Shown here: positions 1 to 5,759 of the stretch, piece by piece
Position numbering within the stretch: the stretch's first letter is position 1
Layout of the letters: each line of letters opens with the position of its first letter
Assembly (NCBI GenBank): GCA_900557165.1
Contig: USRS01000081.1
Coordinates: forward strand, 1-11,275
Reading direction: 5' to 3'
DNA from: an uncultured Clostridium sp.
GTDB taxonomy: Bacteria > Bacillota > Clostridia > Peptostreptococcales > Peptostreptococcaceae
Length of the DNA: 11,275 bases
Position numbers and translations under genes: made by a program
The notes under the pieces: model-generated
Seen by the model: the letters and a program-made list of their open reading frames with translations, nothing else
Told to the model about the DNA's origin: nothing
Databases searched by the model: none

Positions 1-128
1 TTTATATATTTTTTTATCTGGAAATTTTGAGTTGCAAAATAAATATCTCTTAAAATATAAAGTAAAGAGTATAAAATTGAAAATAATAATATACCTAAAA
101 ATAATATGTTTTTATAATTAAGAATCAT
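1..128 (-). CDS. Partial CDS, membrane-anchored or secreted protein N-terminus (unidentified)
   Basis: An open reading frame on the minus strand starts with ATG at 128 and stays open for 42 codons until the window ends. It begins MILNYKNILFLGILLFSILY, a short polar start followed by about 20 hydrophobic residues (roughly 8-26), which fits a signal anchor or first membrane segment. A strong Shine-Dalgarno sequence (GGGGTGA, complement of about 137-143) lies about 8 bases upstream, which is the main support for a real gene. It is divergent from the M23 peptidase gene at 251. A possible -10 (TATAAT, complement of 195-200) lies upstream, but no good -35 pairs with it. The product cannot be identified from 42 residues. 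Confidence 0.6.
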   Translation of the reverse strand, partial: MILNYKNILFLGILLFSILYSLLYILRDIYFATQNFQIKKYI

Positions 129-250
129 AAAAAATTCACCCCTTTTACCCCCCTTGATATATTTTATTTAATAAGAAGGAAAATTACAGATAGAATTATA
201 AAAAAATAAACTTGGTTAATAATAATATCTATAAAAAAGGGAGGTAAAAA

Positions 251-847
251 ATGAATAAACTTTTTAAAATATTGATAATCAATATTACTTTATTAATAAG
301 CTTTACATTTAACTTTTACAATAATTTTTCCTATGGTCAATGTACTATAAATACAAAAAATGAATTCATATCTGTTATAGTAAAAGAAAATTGTAAAAAT
401 GAGAATACAAGGACAGATAATGTAGCTTTAGAAAATAGCAATTCATCTTACATAAAGGGGATATGGCCCCTTGAAAAGTATTCATATGTAAGTTCCGGCT
501 ATGGATATAGAACACATCCCATAACGAAGAAACTTAGTTTTCATAATGGTATAGACATACCAGCGCCTAAAAATACCAATGTCTTAGCCAGTGATGATGG
601 AATAGTAGTATTTGCTGGATATAAAAAAGGATATGGAAATGTAGTTGAAATTGATCACTTTGATAGCAAAAAAACTTTATATGCTCATAATAACAGCATA
701 AATGTTAAGGTAGGAGATGAAGTAAAAAGAGGAGATGTTATTTCAAAAGTAGGTTCTACAGGAAATTCTACAGGAAATCATGTACATTTTGAAGTTAAAA
801 TAAATAATAAAAGAATCAACCCTATTTATGGAGTAAGTAAAAACTAA
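251..847 (+). CDS. Secreted M23 family (LytM/peptidase_M23) metallopeptidase
   Basis: This 198-residue protein probably cuts peptide cross-bridges in peptidoglycan outside the membrane. Residues 1-29 are a signal peptide or anchor: Lys-containing start, a hydrophobic stretch about 6-21, and a possible cleavage near SYG-Q at 29/30. A low-complexity, Asn-rich linker of about 40 residues follows. The M23 domain runs from about 72 to 193. The expected metal ligands are all visible: H98 and D102 (HNGID) and H179 (HVHFE). H146 (YAH) and H177 are the likely catalytic histidines, so the enzyme looks active. The length suits a minimal single-domain M23 protein with no LysM or SH3 targeting domain. The start is fixed by GGGAGG six bases before the ATG. 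SpoIIQ-type sporulation proteins share this architecture, but nothing here proves that role. No clear terminator follows, so it may be co-transcribed with the gene at 955. Confidence 0.9.
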   Translation: MNKLFKILIINITLLISFTFNFYNNFSYGQCTINTKNEFISVIVKENCKNENTRTDNVALENSNSSYIKGIWPLEKYSYVSSGYGYRTHPITKKLSFHNGIDIPAPKNTNVLASDDGIVVFAGYKKGYGNVVEIDHFDSKKTLYAHNNSINVKVGDEVKRGDVISKVGSTGNSTGNHVHFEVKINNKRINPIYGVSKN

Positions 848-954
848 AAATTTATAGTTTAATAAAAAGGATTTAATTATTAATTTATAGAAAATAATAT
901 TAATATAATAATAATATAAATACAAAATTAGCATATTATGAAATGGGGGATTTT

Positions 955-1623
955 ATGAGGCTAAGATTGTTAAGAGACATATTGATATATATTATAGTAC
1001 CAATAATATTTTTTAATGCTACTCTTATAAATAACATAGAGCTTTCTCTTCAAATTTCTTGTTCATTAGTTATAATTTATTCAATTTTCACTAAAATAAA
1101 AGAAAATCGAATAAATATTACTGGATTATTTATATTTTCTATAGTAAGTATATACTTCTTCTTTGCTTCAAATTCAGATAATAGATATTTTTATAATACT
1201 TTCATATGCTTATTTTTAGCATTTATAATACCAGCATTAAGAATAGTTAATAAGGATGCAAGTATAATTATAATAAGAGATATATTAAGATCTTTAAACA
1301 AAAATAGTTTATCTATAATTAGATTGATGAAAAAGAAATCTATCATGAATGAAATTAATAAAATTTCGTCTATGGTAGAAACAAGCTTTATACTTATATC
1401 TCTTTTAAGAGTGGCCAATATTTTAATTAATAATGGGATAAATAATTCTTCTTTGAATTCCATAAGCAATTTTATAGGTATAATCTTTGCATTAGTAATA
1501 ATATATAAAATAGCAAAAGTTATATATACATCTAAAAAATTAAATATTAATAGTTGTAATAAAAATTCAAGTAATGAAAATAATACGAAGGGTAAAGTTA
1601 TAAATTTTCATTATTTTAAATAG
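955..1623 (+). CDS. Six-helix integral membrane protein, possibly VC0807-like
   Basis: I chose ATG 955 (222 residues) over the in-frame ATG at 943 because GGGGG at 945-949 sits five bases before 955, whereas nothing resembling a Shine-Dalgarno site precedes 943. About six hydrophobic segments are visible (about 8-24, 30-46, 56-71, 80-97, 142-158 and 171-190). A basic loop (about 105-132) separates the first four from the last two. The C-terminal tail (about 193-222) is polar and Asn/Ser-rich. The layout, with a short basic N-terminus and a basic IxITG-type loop before helix three, resembles the VC0807-like family of small membrane proteins of unknown function. That match is from memory of the general pattern, not from a motif search. 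No catalytic residues are recognisable. It lies 107 bases after the M23 gene, pointing the same way, and ends at a strong terminator shared with the convergent glycosyltransferase gene. Confidence 0.7.
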   Translation: MRLRLLRDILIYIIVPIIFFNATLINNIELSLQISCSLVIIYSIFTKIKENRINITGLFIFSIVSIYFFFASNSDNRYFYNTFICLFLAFIIPALRIVNKDASIIIIRDILRSLNKNSLSIIRLMKKKSIMNEINKISSMVETSFILISLLRVANILINNGINNSSLNSISNFIGIIFALVIIYKIAKVIYTSKKLNINSCNKNSSNENNTKGKVINFHYFK

Positions 1624-1640
1624 TTATTTATAAAAGCATT

Positions 1641-1676
1641 AAAAATCATGTTTGAATAAACAAACATGATTTTTTT
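1641..1676. terminator. Bidirectional intrinsic terminator
   Basis: A perfect 14-bp inverted repeat (AAAAATCATGTTTG at 1641-1654 and its complement at 1661-1674) encloses a 6-base loop. It has a T run on the plus side and an A run on the left (T run on the minus strand). It sits between two convergent stop codons (1623 and 1682), so it should end both transcripts. Confidence 0.9.
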
Positions 1677-1681
1677 ATATT

Positions 1682-2803
1682 TTAGTTATTTTCAAGTAAT
1701 TGAAAAATATAGTCTGCTATTTTATCTGGGTGTATTGTTTTTTTAAATTCACTTATATTTTTATCCATAAAAATAAGTCTTGAATCTAATTTTTTATTTA
1801 CTAAGTCTTTTATTAATTCTTTTAAATCTTCATCAGTATCGTATAAAATTCCTATGCCTTTATCTCTTATAAATTTGGCATTTTCTATTTCTTGTCCTAC
1901 TTTTGGATTTTTTACTATTATAGGTGTATTAGAACTTATAGCTTCAAATAAGGTGGCACCACCAGATTTAGTGAGCATTAAGTCATAGTTCTTTAATAAA
2001 TCAGACATATTAGTAACAAATCCTTTTACATCTATATTTTCAAGAGGCTTTTTAATTGTTAAATTTTCATATAACTTTTTGTTACTACCAGTAACTATGG
2101 TAACATCTAATACGTTTTTATATTCATATAGATACTCATCTAACCAATGCATAAAACTTTCATCAAAGTCAAATAAACCTCTACCACCACCTATTAGTAA
2201 TAGTTTTAGTTTATCGCTTTTTATTTTCTTATCACAAATAAATTTACTACTTACAGGTACACCTGTAACTCTAAATATTTCAGGCGCCATACCTTTTTGA
2301 ACATATCTATTTTTTATTTCATGAGATGGAACAAAATACATATCTGTAGTTTTAAATATCCATTCTAAACTATCAACTACATCTGTAATAACAGTTATAG
2401 AAGGAATTTTTTTGTGTGGATTTTTTATATTAAAATCATTAATACATGCAGCTGCACATGGGAATGTGGAAATAATTAAATCTGGGTCTATACTTTTTAT
2501 GTACTCAGCTAGCTTAGGCATATATATCTTATAAGATATGTCAAATTTTGAATCAAAGGATTTTTTTATATAATAGTAGTAATTATATAGTCCAGGTACA
2601 TATTTAGTATTTCTTTCGTACATTTTAACCATAGGTTTATTTATACGAGGAACACTTGCACTTATAAAATTTTCAATTACAACATTTATACTATCATCTT
2701 TTTGTAGAATATATTCTTTTATAGCTTTTGCTGCACTAATATGGCCAGCACCAAATTGAGCAGTTAATATTAGTATTGTTTTTTTATTTTCTATTTTATT
2801 CAA
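1682..2803 (-). CDS. MGDG synthase/UgtP-like diacylglycerol glycosyltransferase (GT28 fold)
   Basis: This 373-residue enzyme probably moves a sugar from a UDP-sugar onto diacylglycerol at the inner face of the membrane, making glycolipids and possibly lipoteichoic-acid anchors. The N-terminal domain opens with ILILTAQFGAGHISAAKAI (residues 10-28), the G-x-G-H loop (18-21) typical of MGDG synthase and MurG relatives. The C-terminal nucleotide-sugar domain shows LLIGGGRG (202-209), a GFVTNM segment (261-266), and the conserved KSGGATLFEAIS block (279-290) followed by P294 and an xxGQE motif (303-305). No signal peptide or membrane helix is seen, as expected for this peripheral family, and the length is normal. 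The start codon is TTG at 2803, supported by GAGGTGA five bases upstream; no ATG gives a better placed start. It is a single-gene unit with its own promoter. The exact sugar and acceptor cannot be read from sequence. Confidence 0.85.
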   Translation of the reverse strand: MNKIENKKTILILTAQFGAGHISAAKAIKEYILQKDDSINVVIENFISASVPRINKPMVKMYERNTKYVPGLYNYYYYIKKSFDSKFDISYKIYMPKLAEYIKSIDPDLIISTFPCAAACINDFNIKNPHKKIPSITVITDVVDSLEWIFKTTDMYFVPSHEIKNRYVQKGMAPEIFRVTGVPVSSKFICDKKIKSDKLKLLLIGGGRGLFDFDESFMHWLDEYLYEYKNVLDVTIVTGSNKKLYENLTIKKPLENIDVKGFVTNMSDLLKNYDLMLTKSGGATLFEAISSNTPIIVKNPKVGQEIENAKFIRDKGIGILYDTDEDLKELIKDLVNKKLDSRLIFMDKNISEFKKTIHPDKIADYIFQLLENN

Positions 2804-2838
2804 ATTATCACCTCGAAAATAAATTATCTGTTTATAGT

Positions 2839-2867
2839 ATTATACCTTTGTATATAAATATAATCAA
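2839..2867 (-). promoter_or_regulatory. Sigma-A-type promoter for the glycosyltransferase gene
   Basis: On the minus strand TTGATT (complement of 2862-2867) is followed, after exactly 17 bases, by a consensus TATAAT (complement of 2839-2844). It lies about 36 bases upstream of the TTG start at 2803, leaving room for a short leader with the GAGGTGA site. Confidence 0.65.
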
Positions 2868-2914
2868 TGACAATAAAGATTATTAAAATTAAAAATTTAC
2901 TAAATAAAAAGGAA

Positions 2915-2924
2915 ACCTATAGGT
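2915..2924. promoter_or_regulatory. Palindrome ACCTATAGGT upstream of the YjiH-like gene (possible operator)
   Basis: A perfect 10-base palindrome containing the only C/G pairs in an otherwise almost pure A/T stretch, 30 bases before the start at 2955. It could be a regulator site or a small leader hairpin; a chance palindrome is also possible. Confidence 0.25.
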
Positions 2925-2954
2925 CTATGTAAAAAATAAAGAAGAGGTGAAATT

Positions 2955-4247
2955 ATGGAAAATATAAAAAGAGATACTATTGATAAGGTATATTTATTTT
3001 CAGTAATAGGAATTATCATATTTTTTATACCTATAAAAATAAATAATCAACAAGAAGTTATCATATATCATTTATCTTATTTTATAGAAAATAGAATATC
3101 ATCCTTGATAGATATAAGTATCATAGTTTTTGTTTTATTATCTGTTTTTAAAGATTTGATAAATTATAAAACAGATAATATTAGTAAATTTAAAATTTTA
3201 ATGAAAATATTTAGTTTTATAATGCTTGTAAGTATTTTATTTGGCAAAGAAGAATTATTATTTATGAATAATGATTTTATAGTAATACTAAGAGATCTAA
3301 TGATTGATTTAACTATTTTGTTGCCTATTTCATCTTTGTTTATGCCCTTTTTATTAAATTATGGTTTATTAGAAATAACAGAAGCATATACCCATAGAAC
3401 TATGAATAAGCTCTTTAATGTAAGTGGAAAGGTATTTTTGATTTTTTTGGTGTGTTTTTTGGTAAATAGTATATGTGGGGCTTTTCTAACTTATAGATTA
3501 TATAAAGATGGAAAATTAAGAGAAAAGGAAGCTGTTGTTACTATTTTGAATTTTTCAATTTTATCTTTAAATTTGACAAAAGATTTATGTTACAAGATTG
3601 ATATTAGTATAATTAAATTCATTATAATAGAGTTAATTATCTTAATAATATGTAATTTTATTTTAAGTAGAATTTATCCTATAAAAAAGAAAAAACAAAG
3701 TTATTATTTTAAGTCAAATCATAAAAATGTAAACTGTAAACGTCATAAAATGAAGACAGCTCTTAAAAAATATAATGAGAATAAAAATAATAAAAGTTTA
3801 TGGAAGTTATCTTTTTCTTATTTAAATGATGTTATATATTTTTTAATGGATTTACTTCCAGTTATAGTTTTTATATTTTTTATATGTAATATAATTTATA
3901 AACTACCTTTAATAATTGAGATATTTAGAAATATTACATATATAGTGATACATAAATTTAATTTGCCTAATGATAATTTAATATGTGATATAATTAGTTT
4001 TAATATTTTTAGTAATATATTAGCCATAAAAAATTTTCCAAAAGATATTTATTATTTTTCTAAAGTAATAATGGGACTTTTAATATCACTTCAGTGTATT
4101 AGCATATGTTTTTTAATACCATTTATAAAAAACTCCAGAATAAATATAAGTATCATAGAAATTATATTAGTAATAATAGAACGATTTTTTATAATTTTAT
4201 TTATTTGTTGCATTTTTTTTAATTTATATTTGAAATACATAATTTAA
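2955..4247 (+). CDS. YjiH-like polytopic membrane protein with nucleoside-recognition 'gate' domain
   Basis: A 430-residue membrane protein with about ten hydrophobic segments (for example 14-29, 51-67, 83-96, 111-135, 156-176, 218-238, 287-312, 368-392 and 399-425). The N-terminal SVIGIIIFFIPIKIN (16-30) resembles the opening of the YjiH family. The segment about 156-205 (SGKVFLIFLV, then NSICGAFLTYRLYKDGKLREKEA, then NFSILS) fits the 'gate' domain, where a helix pair with a YKxGKxxxKEA turn recurs. This family is thought to act in membrane transport, but its substrate is not established, so I propose none. A strongly basic loop (241-283, many Lys/Asn) splits the protein and should be cytoplasmic. 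AGGTGA five bases before ATG 2955 fixes the start. The identification rests on remembered motif patterns. It could instead be another polytopic transporter-like protein. Confidence 0.6.
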   Translation: MENIKRDTIDKVYLFSVIGIIIFFIPIKINNQQEVIIYHLSYFIENRISSLIDISIIVFVLLSVFKDLINYKTDNISKFKILMKIFSFIMLVSILFGKEELLFMNNDFIVILRDLMIDLTILLPISSLFMPFLLNYGLLEITEAYTHRTMNKLFNVSGKVFLIFLVCFLVNSICGAFLTYRLYKDGKLREKEAVVTILNFSILSLNLTKDLCYKIDISIIKFIIIELIILIICNFILSRIYPIKKKKQSYYFKSNHKNVNCKRHKMKTALKKYNENKNNKSLWKLSFSYLNDVIYFLMDLLPVIVFIFFICNIIYKLPLIIEIFRNITYIVIHKFNLPNDNLICDIISFNIFSNILAIKNFPKDIYYFSKVIMGLLISLQCISICFLIPFIKNSRINISIIEIILVIIERFFIILFICCIFFNLYLKYII

Positions 4248-4302
4248 AATATAAAACAATCAGTCAATATTAGTCTATATTATTTTTTCTTTATCAATAA
4301 GT

Positions 4303-4330
4303 AACCAGATGACATGCTTTTCATATAATT
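4303..4330 (+). promoter_or_regulatory. Sigma-K-like late sporulation promoter
   Basis: AAC at 4303-4305 is followed, 16 bases later, by CATATAATT at 4322-4330. This matches the Bacillus/Clostridium sigma-K pattern (AC, 16-17 bases, CATAnnnT). No vegetative -35 lies at the right distance from the embedded TATAAT (4324-4329). The downstream gene encodes a coat-like cysteine-rich protein, which agrees with mother-cell expression. Confidence 0.5.
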
Positions 4331-4341
4331 ATATTAAGTAG

Positions 4342-4361
4342 CATAAGTTCTATAGCTTATG
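4342..4361 (+). promoter_or_regulatory. Leader hairpin near the predicted mRNA 5' end
   Basis: CATAAG (4342-4347) pairs with CTTATG (4356-4361) around an 8-base loop. It would form within the first bases of a transcript made from the sigma-K-like promoter, a place where hairpins often protect mRNA. The stem is only six pairs, so the role is uncertain. Confidence 0.35.
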
Positions 4362-4393
4362 TAATAAATACAACAAAAGGAGTTTGACTTATT

Positions 4394-5470
4394 ATGAAAA
4401 AAAAGAAGAAACAATCTTGTTCTTGCACTCCTCAATATGATGCTTGCAAAACAGTAGAACCTTGCAAAAAAACACAAAAATGTGAAATTTGTAAGCCTTG
4501 TGAAACTGTAGTAGAATGTACACCAATATCATCTTGTAAACCATGTCCTACTGAAAAGAAGCCAATGAATTCTTATATGGAGTGCCCATGTGGGGATTAT
4601 GAGATAACTTGTGTAGATAAATGTGTGGAATTAGCTAAAAAAGCTGAAGAACTATTTGAAAAAGCTTGTAAATATGAAGCTGATGCAACACAAACATTTA
4701 ACCAAGCAAAAGAATGTGAAAAGAGTGCTAAATTATTATCACAACAAGCATGTAATTTATTGCAAAATGCAAACAAATGTGAAAATCAATCAAGAAATGA
4801 TGAGTATAAAGCTAAAGAATTAATGCAAAGAGCTAAAGAATTATGTGAAAAAGCAAAGGCATTAACACAAGAAGCTGAATGTATAGAAAATGAAGCTAAG
4901 TCAAATTGTGAAAAAGCAAAATGTTTATATGAAAAAGCAGAAACTTATAATGAAAAAGCAAAATGTTTATACAATCAAGCACTAAAATATGATGAAAAAG
5001 CATTAGAATGTTATAAAACAGCTGGAGATAAAATTAAAGAATATGAAAATAAATCTAAAAAATGTGAAGAAATGGTTAATAAATGTGAATCTAAATTACA
5101 AAGCTGTGAAAATAATTGCGTTTCAAACAAAGATGTAGACACAAAAATGAATATGCAAGCAAATATGTCATCATGTGGATGTAATAATACTTGCAAAAAC
5201 TCTTGTGAAACAATAGTTGAAAAAAGCTGTAAATGTGATGATGAAATAATTTATGTTAATATGGATAATTGCACTAGTAAAAAACAATGTTCAACTTATG
5301 TAAGTCCAATGTATAATATGTCACCAATGCAATGTATGGGAAACTTTACAAACAAGTATCCTTCATTAGATGATACAAATATGTCACCATATATGGGACA
5401 ATATGATGATATGTGGATGAATTACTATATGTATATGCAACAAATAATGAATCAAATGCCATATAAATAA
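4394..5470 (+). CDS. Cysteine-rich Ala-heptad coiled-coil protein, probable spore coat/exosporium component
   Basis: The 358-residue product has no signal peptide or membrane segment but contains 37 Cys (about 10%). It has three parts. The head (1-73) is Lys- and Cys-rich with CxC and CxxC pairs. The middle (about 77-240) is one long predicted helix with no Gly or Pro from 68 to 210. The tail (306-358) is Met/Tyr/Gln-rich, with 12 Met in 53 residues. Along the helix every seventh residue from 84 to 210 is Ala, except Ser133. The same register is Cys at 77, 224, 231 and 238. The partner positions are mostly Leu, Ile, Tyr or Cys. Local 14-residue repeats (173-186, 187-200, 201-214; EKAKCLY type) suggest growth by duplication. 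Abundant cysteines and the sigma-K-like promoter suggest a disulfide-linked spore surface protein. Cysteine-rich self-assembling exosporium proteins such as CsxA are known in clostridia, but I cannot show homology. The start follows AGGAG at 4378-4382, an 11-base spacing that is somewhat long. Confidence 0.8.
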   Translation: MKKKKKQSCSCTPQYDACKTVEPCKKTQKCEICKPCETVVECTPISSCKPCPTEKKPMNSYMECPCGDYEITCVDKCVELAKKAEELFEKACKYEADATQTFNQAKECEKSAKLLSQQACNLLQNANKCENQSRNDEYKAKELMQRAKELCEKAKALTQEAECIENEAKSNCEKAKCLYEKAETYNEKAKCLYNQALKYDEKALECYKTAGDKIKEYENKSKKCEEMVNKCESKLQSCENNCVSNKDVDTKMNMQANMSSCGCNNTCKNSCETIVEKSCKCDDEIIYVNMDNCTSKKQCSTYVSPMYNMSPMQCMGNFTNKYPSLDDTNMSPYMGQYDDMWMNYYMYMQQIMNQMPYK

Positions 5471-5489
5471 GAGATAAATTTAGGGGGAT

Positions 5490-5517
5490 AAAGGTAGAAC
5501 TTTTAGTTCTACCTTTT
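5490..5517 (+). terminator. Intrinsic terminator of the cysteine-rich gene
   Basis: AAAGGTAGAAC (5490-5500) pairs perfectly with GTTCTACCTTT (5506-5516) around a 5-base loop, and a short T run ends the stem. It lies 20 bases after the stop codon. The U tract is short, so some read-through is possible. Confidence 0.7.
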
Positions 5518-5581
5518 AAATGTTAAAAAAAGGTAAAATAATTAAAAATTATAATACAAATAATTCTAAATAAGATAAGAT

Positions 5582-5592
5582 TATAATATACT
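5582..5592 (+). promoter_or_regulatory. Possible -10 region for the riboswitch transcript
   Basis: TATAAT (5582-5587) overlaps TATACT (5587-5592) just upstream of the aptamer. Either could start a transcript around 5595-5600. No convincing -35 is present 16-18 bases upstream, so only the -10 can be supported. Confidence 0.35.
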
Positions 5593-5607
5593 GTAAATAT
5601 AAATAAT

Positions 5608-5697
5608 CACAGGGGAGTAGTTCCACAGTAAATGTGTGGTAAATCAACATCTTGACTAAGTTTTTAGTCTGGTTTACCTTAATGAATGAGACTTGTG
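5608..5697 (+). ncRNA. yybP-ykoY family Mn2+ riboswitch aptamer
   Basis: The conserved blocks of this aptamer occur in order: GGGGAGTAG (5612-5620), TCAACA (5644-5649), TACC (5675-5678) and ATGAGAC (5686-5692). Visible pairings are P1 CACAG/TTGTG (5608-5612 with 5693-5697), P2 CCACA/TGTGG (5623-5627 with 5635-5639), GGTAAA/TTTACC (5639-5644 with 5673-5678) and GACTAA/TTAGTC (5654-5659 with 5664-5669). Family members bind Mn2+ and control metal exporters, including P-type ATPases in lactic acid bacteria, which matches the gene downstream. The 3' half of P1 is also the start of the terminator below. Metal-bound aptamer should therefore block the terminator and turn the gene on. Confidence 0.88.
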
Positions 5698-5730
5698 TAT
5701 AGATTTTTCTATGCACAAGTCTCATTTTTT
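5686..5730 (+). terminator. Riboswitch expression-platform terminator
   Basis: A 17-bp stem (5686-5702 with 5709-5725, one U-G wobble) around a 6-base loop is followed by six T (5725-5730). Its 5' arm contains the aptamer's conserved TGAGAC and the P1 strand, so aptamer folding and termination are mutually exclusive. It ends 29 bases before the ATPase start. Confidence 0.9.
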
Positions 5731-5759
5731 ATGAAAATAATAAATAAGGAGGAAAAGTT

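Noticed and set aside
251..847. Assigning the M23 protein as SpoIIQ
   Set aside because: The architecture is compatible, but the linker is short, no sporulation promoter was found, and no spoIID neighbour is visible.
743..934. Minus-strand open frame overlapping the end of the M23 gene
   Set aside because: It has no Shine-Dalgarno site, is made mostly of Tyr/Ile/Phe from AT-rich DNA, and overlaps a confident gene.
943..954. ATG at 943 as start of the small membrane protein
   Set aside because: It would place the GGGGG ribosome site inside the gene; ATG 955 has that site at normal spacing.
4266..4289. AATAT/ATATT stem with a T run after the YjiH-like gene
   Set aside because: Five A-T pairs are too weak to call a terminator in DNA of this composition.
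4394..5470. Naming the cysteine-rich protein CsxA
   Set aside because: Shared cysteine richness is not evidence of homology, and I cannot align the two from memory.
5490..5535. AAAGGTA repeated at 5490-5496 and 5529-5535, allowing an alternative ACCTTTT/AAAAGGT hairpin (an attenuator-like pair)
   Set aside because: The second hairpin is only seven weak pairs after the stop codon with no gene under its control, so chance is the simpler explanation.
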